This document shows, in pieces, positions 32,215 through 38,924 of a stretch of DNA of 38,924 bases. Within the stretch, counting starts at the first letter, position 1, and each line of letters opens with the position of its first letter. Position numbers and translations under genes: made by a program. A model generated the notes under the pieces. That model did no database searches. It was not told where the DNA came from and saw only the letters and a program-made list of their open reading frames with translations. Source of the stretch: Mucilaginibacter achroorhodeus (GTDB lineage: Bacteria > Bacteroidota > Bacteroidia > Sphingobacteriales > Sphingobacteriaceae); the NCBI RefSeq assembly GCF_007846095.1, contig NZ_VOEI01000010.1:1-38924 (forward strand), in the 5' to 3' direction.

Positions 32215-35055
32215 ATGAAAGTCACAATTATGGCACTGGTGTTATACCTGTGCTCTCTAACTGCGCTTGCGCAGCAATCTCCACCTTACTCTGTAAAGGG
32301 AGCAGCTATTGACAGCGTGGTAAACGCCAAATTAACCAATGCTTCCATCAGCGTGTTAAACGCAAAAGATTCAACCTTAGCTAAATTTACCCGCGCAAAA
32401 GCCGACGGTACATTCAGTATCACCGGACTTAAAAAAGGTAAGTTTATCTTACTGATGACCTATCCCGGTTACGCCGATTACGTAGAGCAGTTCTCGCTCG
32501 ATTCTGTAAAGACAACACACAACTTTGGCCGTGTTACCATGGATCTTAAATCGCGATTATTGAAAGAGGTAATTGTAAAAGGGACGGTAGCAGCCATCAA
32601 AATAAAGGGTGATACCACCGAGTTTAACGCCAAGGCATTTAAAATTGAGCCTAACTCAAAGGTAGAAGACCTGCTGCGCCAATTACCTGGCATACAGGTA
32701 GATAAAGATGGAAAGATTACTGCGCAAGGCCAAAGCGTACCAAAGGTTTTGGTAGATGGCGAAGAGTTTTTTGGTGACGACCCGACGCTGGTAACCAAGA
32801 ATATCCGAGCGGATATGGTAGACAAGGTGCAGTTATATGATAAGAAAAGCGACCAGGCTACCTTTACCGGAATTGATGATGGGCAAAAGACCAAAACCAT
32901 CAACATCAAACTAAAAGAAGATAAAAAGAACGGATACTTTGGTAAAGTAAATGGCGGTGCGGGCACAGATGGTTACTATGAGACCCAGGCCCTCTTTAAC
33001 ATGTTCAGGGGCAAAAAGAAATTCTCTGTTTATGGCACTATCAGCAACACCGGTAAAACGGGCTTAGGTTGGGAAGATAACAACAGATTAGGCACACAGG
33101 AAGGTATGACTTTTGGCGATAACGGAGATATCTACATCACCGGCAGCGGAGACGATCTCGACTCGTTTGACGGCCAATACAGAAATTCAGGCTTGCCGAT
33201 TGCGCGTACAGGTGGCGTGCATTATGATGCAAAGTGGAATGGTGACAAGGAATCGATAAATGCCAACTACAAGATCGGTTCGTTAACCGTTGACCAGGTG
33301 CAAAGTTCCCTGTCTCGTAATACCCTATCAGACAGTTTGGTGATCGGTAATAATTCGAGCCAAACCAGCCATAATTACATGTTCAGGCAAAAGGCGGATG
33401 CAACTTATAATATTAAATTAGACACCACCTCAAACCTTAAACTATCTGTTGATGGTACTATTAAAAACTCACAAACATCTACTACAGATAAATCATCTTC
33501 TTTTAGAAATGACACACTGATAAACGATCAGAACCGGAGGTTAAATAACGAATTGGATGGAAAGATATTTAATGCAACAGCTTTTTATACAAAAAAGCTT
33601 AAAAAGCCGGGGCGTACTTTATCAGTTAACGTAACAGGAGGTATCAATGATAGCAAAGCAAATGGCAACTTATACTCGCAGATTAACTACTACAACAAGA
33701 ACGGCTCAGGCGCGGTAGACAGTGCCAAATTAATAGATCAGTATAAAACGAACGACCTAAGGAGTTCGAAATTTTTAACTAACATCACCTACACTGAGCC
33801 GTTAGCAAAGGGATTATCTCTTGTATTTAACTACGGCATAAGTATTAATAATAGTGATGCGGATAGAAAATCGTTTAGCCAGTCCGCGCCCGGTAGATAC
33901 GATGTATTGATAGATTCGCTTAGCAGTGATTATAAGTTTAATCAATTAAGTAACCAGGTGGGCGCTATATTCAATCTAAAAAAGGGTAAGCACAACTTAA
34001 ATTTTGGTACCCGTGTAGCTGACCTTCGTTTTAAGCAAGTAGCTACATTTATGCAAAACGGCGGTGTTGCCGACAATATTTTAGAACGCCATTTTACCAA
34101 CTGGAACCCTCAGTTAAGTTACCAATGGCGTTTCTCGTCCCAGGGTTCTTTCAGGTTTAATTATAACGGTAATCAAAGGCAGCCATCTATAGACCAGATA
34201 CAGCCGGTGCGTATCAACAACGATCCGCTGAACATAACAATTGGTAATCCTAATCTCAAGCCGTCTTTTAACCACCAATTTAACATCGGTTTTAATAATT
34301 ACAAGGTTTTAACAGAGCAATACATCTCATTGTACAGCGGCTTTACCTTTAATCAAAACCCAATTGTTAACAATATCACTACCAGCACTACAACTGGTAA
34401 GAACACTATTGAATACGAAAATTTGCCCGGCAAATCGCCGTTAAACTATTATGGCGGTTTATACCTGGGTAGAAAATTGGGTTTTTGGGGCATCAATATC
34501 GGCGGCAATTTCGGTTTTAATGGCCAGGAGTTTTATAGCTTTAAAACCGATGATGTTACCGGTAAACGATTGAACCGCACCACATCGAATAGCTTTAATG
34601 GACAGCTTGAAATAAGTAAATACGTGCAAAAGAAATACTCGTTCAGTTTAGCTGCCGGGCCGGAATTTACGAGAGGGCAATCATCGCTAAGCCCAAACAT
34701 TAACAACAATAGATATGGTTTCACCGGAAACGGACGCGCATCAGTCAATTTGCCTTTCAAAATACTGATTGCTACTGATGGAAATTATACCTACACGGGA
34801 GCTGCACAATCTTTTGGAACAGATTTTAGACAGTTTATCTGGAACGCCAGCATAGCTAAATCATTCTTCAAGTCTGAGAATTTAAAATTTATAGTAAGCG
34901 GTAACGACTTGTTAAACCAAAATTCTGGTTTTAACATCAATTCAAATGGTACCAATTACAGTGAAACTCGTACCAATAACATTAGAAGGTACTTCTTATT
35001 TACAGTATCATGGGATTTTAATAAAATGGGCGGCGGAGCGCCTGCAAAAAAATAA
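32215..35055 (+). CDS. Outer-membrane beta-barrel receptor (TonB-receptor-like, OMBB family)
   Basis: A 946-residue protein. The signal peptide is about 1-20 (LVLYLCSLTALAQQ). A carboxypeptidase-regulatory-like beta domain (about 25-110) is followed by a plug-like region: KIEPNSKVEDLLRQLPGIQV, KVLVDGEEFFGDDP and NIRADMVDKVQLYDKKS. A large beta-barrel with many aromatic strand ends closes near YFLFTVSWDFNKMG. This is the family of outer-membrane proteins found beside GLPGLI proteins in Bacteroidota; unlike SusC it has no SusD partner. The start is the ATG at 32215, not the TTG at 32194, because it opens the signal peptide. The GLPGLI gene follows after 1 base. The cargo is unknown. Confidence 0.88.
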   Translation: MKVTIMALVLYLCSLTALAQQSPPYSVKGAAIDSVVNAKLTNASISVLNAKDSTLAKFTRAKADGTFSITGLKKGKFILLMTYPGYADYVEQFSLDSVKTTHNFGRVTMDLKSRLLKEVIVKGTVAAIKIKGDTTEFNAKAFKIEPNSKVEDLLRQLPGIQVDKDGKITAQGQSVPKVLVDGEEFFGDDPTLVTKNIRADMVDKVQLYDKKSDQATFTGIDDGQKTKTINIKLKEDKKNGYFGKVNGGAGTDGYYETQALFNMFRGKKKFSVYGTISNTGKTGLGWEDNNRLGTQEGMTFGDNGDIYITGSGDDLDSFDGQYRNSGLPIARTGGVHYDAKWNGDKESINANYKIGSLTVDQVQSSLSRNTLSDSLVIGNNSSQTSHNYMFRQKADATYNIKLDTTSNLKLSVDGTIKNSQTSTTDKSSSFRNDTLINDQNRRLNNELDGKIFNATAFYTKKLKKPGRTLSVNVTGGINDSKANGNLYSQINYYNKNGSGAVDSAKLIDQYKTNDLRSSKFLTNITYTEPLAKGLSLVFNYGISINNSDADRKSFSQSAPGRYDVLIDSLSSDYKFNQLSNQVGAIFNLKKGKHNLNFGTRVADLRFKQVATFMQNGGVADNILERHFTNWNPQLSYQWRFSSQGSFRFNYNGNQRQPSIDQIQPVRINNDPLNITIGNPNLKPSFNHQFNIGFNNYKVLTEQYISLYSGFTFNQNPIVNNITTSTTTGKNTIEYENLPGKSPLNYYGGLYLGRKLGFWGINIGGNFGFNGQEFYSFKTDDVTGKRLNRTTSNSFNGQLEISKYVQKKYSFSLAAGPEFTRGQSSLSPNINNNRYGFTGNGRASVNLPFKILIATDGNYTYTGAAQSFGTDFRQFIWNASIAKSFFKSENLKFIVSGNDLLNQNSGFNINSNGTNYSETRTNNIRRYFLFTVSWDFNKMGGGAPAKK

Positions 35056-35056
35056 G

Positions 35057-35830
35057 ATGAAAAATTTATTGATAACCTTTATAGCTTCGCTGTTTTGTAG
35101 CAGTTTGTTTGCACAGGCAAATGCACACTTTACCACAACAGGCACAGTGGAGTACGAAAAACGCGTAAACATGTATGCCATTATTAAAAAGCGTTTGGGT
35201 AATGATGAAGGCGGCTTTGCTTCACAGGCGTTTGAGAATTATAAGAAAACACAGCCGCAGTTTAAATCTCTTAAAAGCACTTTAACTTTTACAGGAAACA
35301 AAACGTTATTTACACCCATACCACCTGCAGAAACAAGTAACAACTGGTTTGGCGACATACCCGAGTCAAAACAACAAAATGTGATCTACACAGACCTTAA
35401 TACCAATGTCGCGACAGCGTCAAAGGAGGTTTTTGAAGAGAAATTTTTGTTGAAGGACACCGTACGCAAAATCAATTGGAAAATTACAGATGAGACCCGC
35501 GAAATTGCCGGTTACAATTGCCGCCGTGCCAACGCGGTTATTATGGATTCGGTATATGTAGTGGCATTTTATTCTGATGAGATACCGTTATCAGGCGGCC
35601 CCGAATCTTTTACTGGCCTACCCGGAATGATATTAGGGCTTGCCTTACCGCACGATAATATTACCTGGTTTGCTACCAAAGTAACTGATATGCCGGTAGC
35701 CGAGAACCAGATGAAGGTTCCCGTTAAAGGTAAAGCAACTACTTACAAAGGCTTTGAGGCTACCATGAAAAAGGTAATGAAAGATTGGGGTACCTGGGGT
35801 CAGTCATACCTCAAGATATTCCTTTTATAG
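35057..35830 (+). CDS. GLPGLI family secreted protein
   Basis: A 257-residue protein. The signal peptide is about 1-20 (LLITFIASLFCSSLFAQ). It contains the family signature as FTGLPGMILGLAL (near residue 187) after the typical IAGYNCRRANAVIMD and VVAFYSDEIPLSGGPES. GLPGLI proteins occur throughout Bacteroidota, usually next to an OMBB receptor like the one directly upstream, and are thought to act in the periplasm with it; the biochemical role is not known to me. The ATG at 35057 comes 1 base after the receptor stop, so the pair is translationally coupled. Upstream in-frame codons inside the receptor gene carry no signal peptide and were rejected. Confidence 0.92.
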   Translation: MKNLLITFIASLFCSSLFAQANAHFTTTGTVEYEKRVNMYAIIKKRLGNDEGGFASQAFENYKKTQPQFKSLKSTLTFTGNKTLFTPIPPAETSNNWFGDIPESKQQNVIYTDLNTNVATASKEVFEEKFLLKDTVRKINWKITDETREIAGYNCRRANAVIMDSVYVVAFYSDEIPLSGGPESFTGLPGMILGLALPHDNITWFATKVTDMPVAENQMKVPVKGKATTYKGFEATMKKVMKDWGTWGQSYLKIFLL

Positions 35831-35850
35831 CTTAACGCTAACTCTTTAAA

Positions 35851-36723
35851 TTATGCCAGCCGCATGCTTTTTAAGTATGCGGCATTTTTTTGTGCGCTTT
35901 GCAACGGTGTTTCTTTGTAAAAGCGGCTCTGCTCTACAAAAAAGTAATGCATACCCGTGTCCAACCCTGCTGCAATAAACTTAGGAAAGTTGATGATTCC
36001 CTGCCCCAGATCGCAAGCAGATTCTTCTTTACTACCTTGTGGTAAGCGTTTTTTCAGCACATCGCGCATGTGTGCCATTGTAAAACGGCCTTTGTTTTTT
36101 TGCATGTATGCGTAAGGGTCGGCACCCTCGGTAACTGCGTAGTAAACATCCATTTGATAATGAACAAGTGCTTTGTCCGTATTTTTTAGTAGCACATCAA
36201 TAGGTAATTGTCCATCAACAGGTTTGTACGGATAATCGTGCGGATGGTAACCAAACTGCAGGCCGTGTTTCTTGCAGATTGCACCACGCTCGTTAAAATC
36301 TTGTGCGAAATTTTTAAACGCGTCAATGCTTTTTTGCGGTCCCAACCATGGGCATACCAGGTACTTCATACCTATTTCAGCGGCTTGGCCGGCTAACTTA
36401 TCAAACTCCTGCAAACTGCAGGGGTTATAATGCGAACTTATCAGTTGTAACCCAAATGCGCCTGCAAGCTTCCTGAAATCTTTATTGCTATATCCCCAGA
36501 ATATACCTTTATCACTGCCGTAGCTTTCAATTTGCTTATAGCCCATTGCGCCAAGTTGCTTAAGCGTACCGGCCGGGTCGCGTTCCATATCTTCCTTTAC
36601 CATGTATAGCTGGATACCTAAGGCTGGTTTTTTATGCCCAACTACCGCATCAAAAGCAATCGCCGGCGAGGCTGCCAGCGCAGCCAACATGCCCGCGCTG
36701 TGTATAAAGTTTCTTCTGTTCAT
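35851..36723 (-). CDS. Exported sugar phosphate isomerase/epimerase-like TIM-barrel protein
   Basis: A 290-residue protein. The N terminus MNRRNFIHSAGMLAALAASPAIA looks like a twin-arginine-type signal with a short hydrophobic core. The body is a xylose-isomerase-like TIM barrel (AP-endonuclease-2 fold): GIQLYMVKEDMERDPAGTL, MGYKQIESYG, GLQLISSHYNPCSL, YLVCPWLGPQ, LQFGYHPHDYPY, HYQMDVYYAVTEG, FTMAHMRDVLK and HYFFVEQSRF. The metal-ligand positions of the fold (Glu, Asp, His, Glu) can be placed at QIES, QMDV, AHMRD and FVEQ. It lies 117 bases from a Gfo/Idh/MocA oxidoreductase on the same strand, a frequent pair in sugar breakdown. Its last codons overlap the terminator of the opposite GLPGLI transcript. 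Confidence 0.85.
   Translation of the reverse strand: MNRRNFIHSAGMLAALAASPAIAFDAVVGHKKPALGIQLYMVKEDMERDPAGTLKQLGAMGYKQIESYGSDKGIFWGYSNKDFRKLAGAFGLQLISSHYNPCSLQEFDKLAGQAAEIGMKYLVCPWLGPQKSIDAFKNFAQDFNERGAICKKHGLQFGYHPHDYPYKPVDGQLPIDVLLKNTDKALVHYQMDVYYAVTEGADPYAYMQKNKGRFTMAHMRDVLKKRLPQGSKEESACDLGQGIINFPKFIAAGLDTGMHYFFVEQSRFYKETPLQSAQKNAAYLKSMRLA
35859..35891 (+). terminator. Terminator of the OMBB-GLPGLI unit inside the opposite gene's 3' end
   Basis: GCCGCAT (35859-35865) pairs with ATGCGGC (35877-35883), followed by A and seven T. It acts on the plus strand 28 bases after the GLPGLI stop, but its bases are also the last codons of the minus-strand isomerase gene (stop at 35851-35853). Confidence 0.75.
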
Positions 36724-36743
36724 ATGGTTGTATCTTTCTTTTT

Positions 36744-36827
36744 GTCATTGCGAGGAGCGTAGCACCGTGGCAATCTCATCGCGTTTATTTACATGCGACG
36801 AGATTGCCGCGCTACGCTCGCAATGAC
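36744..36827. repeat. Palindromic repeat, TTGCGAGG/GCAATCTC family, copy 3
   Basis: GTCATTGCGAG faces CTCGCAATGAC at the outer ends. Inside, GAGCGTAGC pairs with GCTACGCTC and GGCAATCTCATCGC with GCGACGAGATTGCC. It lies between the oxidoreductase and the isomerase genes, both on the minus strand. A spurious plus-strand frame through it reads HCEERSTVAIS. Confidence 0.85.
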
Positions 36828-36840
36828 ACTCGTGAGTGCC

Positions 36841-38028
36841 TTATAAGTCCCTCACAATTACTTCACCCGTCTTTTTATCTTTAAGGATAAGCTTGCGCTC
36901 GCCATGTGGCAATATCTCCTCTTTAATGAGATAGTATTGTTCATCAAACTCTGCGAATTTGGCACCATGGTTATCATCAGTACGGCCACGCCAGTCGTCA
37001 ATTTCAACGGGCTCCCATAAACCGCTTTTGGCTGATGCGTAGGCCGCATCGATAATGGCATTTACCACGTAACCATCGTAAAAAGTCTCAAAAGGATCGC
37101 GATTTTGCTCAATTGCCTCAAACATATCGGTAAACATGTGATTGTAACCTAATTCGTTCACCTCATCCCCAACCGGGAATAGCCAGCCGGTGTTGCTTTC
37201 GGCTTTTTCAGCAACGTATCCGCCTTCTTTTCCGGTACTGAACATATCAAAGCCGGTGCGCAGGAAGTTATTGATCCAAATAGTCCCTTCGGTACCCATT
37301 ACTTCATCGCGCAGGTCCATACCGCCCCTAAAGCACCAACTCACTTCAAATTGACCGATAGCGCCGTTTGCATACTTTACCATGCCTATCGCATTATCTT
37401 CGGCATCTATGGGATGTACCTGTGTGGCTGCCCAACACATCACCTCAACCGGGCGAACATCTTTACCGATATAATTGCGGGCGATCTCTATGCAGTGGCA
37501 TCCAAGATCCACAATGGCCCCGCCACCGCTTTGCTCTTTATTCCAGAACCAGTTACTGTGCGGGCCGGGATGTGCCTCGCGGCTTTTGGCCCAAAGTATA
37601 CGACCCAAGCTTCCTCCTTTAACGCTCGCTAATGATTTGCTGAACTTTGGTGTGTAACAAAGATCCTCCAGATAACCACCCATAATGCCGGCCTTCTCTA
37701 CCATATCCAGCATTTGCTTAGCTTCGGCAGCCGTACGGCCAAGCGGTTTTGTACATAGCACGTGTTTGCCCGCTTTAGCACATGCTTCAACAGCAGCAAG
37801 GTGCAGATCGTTAGGTAATGATATCACTACGACATTTACTTCGGGGTTATTAACAACCTCTTCTAAACTATCGCTGTAAACAGGCAATCCATAATCGGTT
37901 GCAAATGTCCTGGCCTTTTCAATATTTCGGGAGTATACAGCATGTAATTTATCGATACGGCGATGACCTATCAATGAATCTGCATAAAACCTGGCTATAA
38001 AGCCGGAGCCGAGCATAGCGATTTTCAT
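36841..38028 (-). CDS. Gfo/Idh/MocA family oxidoreductase
   Basis: A 395-residue NAD(P)-dependent sugar dehydrogenase-like protein. The Rossmann start is KIAMLGSGFIARFYADSL (G-x-G-x-x-A). VVISLPNDLHLAAVEACAK follows, then the family EKP motif as CTKPLGRTAAEAKQML, so Glu is replaced by Thr but the catalytic-region Lys is kept. The C-terminal domain carries GGGAIVDLGCHCIEIARNYIG, where Asp and His match the typical substrate-side DxxxH. It has no signal peptide, unlike the isomerase-like neighbour on the same strand. The substrate is unknown, and the pair suggests breakdown of a sugar or inositol-like compound. The end (ILKDKKTGEVIVRDL) is intact. A palindromic repeat separates the two genes. 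Confidence 0.87.
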   Translation of the reverse strand: MKIAMLGSGFIARFYADSLIGHRRIDKLHAVYSRNIEKARTFATDYGLPVYSDSLEEVVNNPEVNVVVISLPNDLHLAAVEACAKAGKHVLCTKPLGRTAAEAKQMLDMVEKAGIMGGYLEDLCYTPKFSKSLASVKGGSLGRILWAKSREAHPGPHSNWFWNKEQSGGGAIVDLGCHCIEIARNYIGKDVRPVEVMCWAATQVHPIDAEDNAIGMVKYANGAIGQFEVSWCFRGGMDLRDEVMGTEGTIWINNFLRTGFDMFSTGKEGGYVAEKAESNTGWLFPVGDEVNELGYNHMFTDMFEAIEQNRDPFETFYDGYVVNAIIDAAYASAKSGLWEPVEIDDWRGRTDDNHGAKFAEFDEQYYLIKEEILPHGERKLILKDKKTGEVIVRDL

Positions 38029-38099
38029 AACGATAAAAGGGAGTGGTTTATGCCGTCAAGATAGCTTTAGAGCGGCAGATATGCAAGCACATGAATTAT

Positions 38100-38522
38100 T
38101 TAGTCCTGAATATTAAGTTGGCTGCTTTCAATAAATGCTTTTATAGCTAATACAGCTTCACTGTCCTTGTTATCCAGGTCCAATTCGTTTAAAGATTTAA
38201 GATAGCCCACCAATTTCTCTGTTTTGTTGGCATCAGTTACGGCGAAGCCCATTAACCATTGCTCAAAACTCTTTTCGTCGGTAGTTTGGTTTACAAGAGT
38301 GATAACATTAGTGTGCCGCTCGTCGGCCTGTATGCGTTTGTAGAGTGCATCGATGATCTTATCACGCCCCTCTAACAATTGTATAAAAGTTCCTTCAGAG
38401 TAAAGCAATACGCCCGAAATATTTACTGCTGCATTGTGTATGCGAGAACTATGCAAAATATCAAGCAATTGGTTCTCATGCATAGGATAAGCCGATTTAC
38501 TGATGTAGACAATAGTTTTCAT
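38100..38522 (-). CDS. BLUF-domain blue-light photoreceptor
   Basis: A 140-residue stand-alone BLUF protein. The key flavin-site residues are present with the spacing of AppA: Tyr6 (IVYISKS), Asn30 (RIHNAAV) and Gln48 (TFIQLLEG), which correspond to AppA Tyr21, Asn45 and Gln63. NISGVLLYSEG, IQADERHTNV and FEQWLMGFAV complete the domain, with the Trp and Met of the last strand. A short helical cap covers about 100-140. BLUF domains bind FAD and change hydrogen bonding in blue light. There is no attached output domain, so it must act on another protein. It has a near-perfect promoter and no operon partner in the window; the next gene to the right is an rRNA operon. Confidence 0.93.
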   Translation of the reverse strand: MKTIVYISKSAYPMHENQLLDILHSSRIHNAAVNISGVLLYSEGTFIQLLEGRDKIIDALYKRIQADERHTNVITLVNQTTDEKSFEQWLMGFAVTDANKTEKLVGYLKSLNELDLDNKDSEAVLAIKAFIESSQLNIQD

Positions 38523-38539
38523 GATGTACGTAGATGCCT

Positions 38540-38570
38540 CAATATTAATAAAAATATTCGGGCAGGCAAA
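38540..38570 (-). promoter_or_regulatory. Promoter of the BLUF gene
   Basis: On the minus strand TTTG (38570-38567), a 19-base spacer, then TAATATTG (38547-38540), one mismatch from TAnnTTTG. The spacing matches the Bacteroidota housekeeping promoter. The ATG at 38522 lies 17 bases further on. Confidence 0.6.
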
Positions 38571-38626
38571 CTTTTGTTAGTCCGAAAGCGACGGCAAACC
38601 TTGAGTTGGTGACAAAAATGTGTCAG

Positions 38627-38670
38627 CGTTCACGGTGTTCACGGGTGTTCATGCCGTGAACGTGAACACC
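38627..38670. repeat. Cluster of GTTCACG half-sites in both orientations
   Basis: Five copies of a 7-base word lie within 44 bases: GTTCACG at 38628 and 38637, GTTCATG at 38647, and the complement CGTGAAC at 38655 and 38661. They form overlapping palindromes (CGTTCACGG/CCGTGAACG and GGTGTTCACG/CGTGAACACC). A separate TGACA/TGTCA hairpin lies at 38610-38625. This is the main structure in the 328 bases between the BLUF gene and the 5S gene. Confidence 0.6.
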
Positions 38671-38699
38671 TATGTTACGGGTTGAGTAATTTGTTATGA

Positions 38700-38804
38700 G
38701 TGAAAAAAGTAAGCCAAAGTAAGGCCATAGTAGGGTACTTGCGGGCCAAAGCAGAAGCACAGGGCGGCATTGACCGACTTCGCTGGGCGTACGAGAAACT
38801 ATAA
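38700..38804 (+). CDS. Possible small ORF or gene remnant (34 codons)
   Basis: A GTG-started frame runs to TAA 38802-38804 and encodes 34 residues ending GIDRLRWAYEKL, which look protein-like (amphipathic, charged). An overlapping ATG at 38696 gives only MSEKSKPK in another frame. A stop sits directly before the GTG, so it is not the tail of a longer frame. I do not recognise it. It ends 5 bases before the terminator of the rRNA operon. It may be chance. Confidence 0.2.
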   Translation: MKKVSQSKAIVGYLRAKAEAQGGIDRLRWAYEKL

Positions 38805-38805
38805 A

Positions 38806-38846
38806 CGCAAAAAAGCCTTCTCCTGTTTCCAGTGAAGGCTTTCTAA
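38806..38846 (-). terminator. Terminator of the rRNA operon
   Basis: AAAGCCTTC (38812-38820) pairs with GAAGGCTTT (38834-38842) around a 13-nt loop. On the minus strand it continues into a U run (A-run 38809-38814). It lies just after the 5S rRNA 3' end. Confidence 0.8.
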
Positions 38847-38850
38847 TAAA

Positions 38851-38924
38851 GGTTGGCACCGACCTACTCTCCCACATTTTACTGCAGTACCATCGGCTCT
38901 GGCGGGCTTAACTTCTCTGTTCGG
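38851..38924 (-). rRNA. rrf: 5S ribosomal RNA, 3' part (cut by window edge)
   Basis: The complement strand carries conserved 5S segments: CCGAACAGAGAAGTTAAGCC (loop B/C region), GAGCCGATGGTACTGC and TGGGAGAGTAGGTCGGTGCC toward the 3' end. About 74 of an expected 110-120 bases are in the window. The gene runs on the minus strand, so 23S and 16S should lie to the right. The exact 3' end (near 38851) is inferred. Confidence 0.93.

Noticed and set aside
32478..32966. 162-codon minus-strand frame
   Set aside because: It is opposite the plug region of the OMBB receptor, whose motifs are clear; the frame has no protein-family features.
34946..35056. Upstream extension of the GLPGLI protein into the receptor gene
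   Set aside because: The signal peptide begins at the ATG at 35057.
36602..36826. 74-codon plus-strand frame with HCEERS
   Set aside because: It crosses the palindromic repeat at 36744-36827 and the start of the isomerase gene on the other strand.
38623..38877. 84-codon minus-strand frame at the right edge
   Set aside because: It runs through the 5S rRNA 3' end and its terminator, so it is a chance frame.

Overview
The window looks like chromosomal DNA from a Bacteroidota member, most likely Sphingobacteriaceae (Mucilaginibacter/Pedobacter-like). The evidence is a complete gldK-gldL-gldM-gldN locus of the type IX secretion system (T9SS), a subtilase ending in a T9SS sorting domain, a SusC-like/OMBB receptor paired with a GLPGLI protein, DUF4271 and DUF4286 proteins, an M57 lipoprotein protease, promoters of the Bacteroidota form (TTTG / TAnnTTTG), and frequent REP-like palindromes between genes. 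The genus is inferred; no marker here fixes the species.

Layout. 1-226: the 3' end of an insertion-sequence transposase and a terminator. 282-4988 (minus): gldK, gldL, gldM, gldN, the T9SS motor and ring. 5237-7011 (minus): a HemD-type uroporphyrinogen-III synthase and a DUF4271 membrane protein, with its own terminator before gldK. 7095-9035 (plus): HemW and a secreted fasciclin protein. 9225-11320 (plus): two tandem JmjC/cupin_8-type putative oxygenases (about 72% identical, no gaps) separated by a palindrome array. 11789-13464 (plus): an ArgA-like GNAT acetyltransferase and an ArgE-like M20 deacetylase. 13638-14057 (minus): a secreted NTF2-like protein. 14238-17888 (plus): a PfkB sugar kinase, then a VWA protein and a MoxR-type AAA+ ATPase. 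18138-20953 (plus): a tight operon of a membrane metallophosphoesterase, a UbiA-like protein and a methyltransferase. 21053-25295 (minus): an S9-family lipoprotein, a histidine kinase and a response regulator. 25430-28232 (plus): a TPR protein, DUF4286 and RmlC. 28439-35830 (plus): an M57 lipoprotein protease, a T9SS subtilase, an OMBB receptor and a GLPGLI protein. 35851-38522 (minus): a sugar isomerase-like protein, a Gfo/Idh/MocA oxidoreductase and a BLUF photoreceptor. 38851-38924 (minus): the 3' part of a 5S rRNA, so an rRNA operon runs in from the right edge.

How the genes work together. The gld genes build the T9SS that would export the subtilase at 29350-32109. The most unusual unit is the S9 lipoprotein-kinase-regulator operon: the S9 protein has kept the family architecture but lost the nucleophilic Ser, the catalytic His and the HGGP motif. 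It reads as a pseudo-peptidase translated with a two-component sensor, and so a candidate periplasmic ligand-binding or co-sensing partner. Other points worth attention are the duplicated oxygenases, the UbiA-like protein lacking the first Asp motif, the subtilase with Glu at the catalytic Asp position, and three or more families of palindromic repeats at gene ends. I saw no tRNA, CRISPR array, prophage or defence island.
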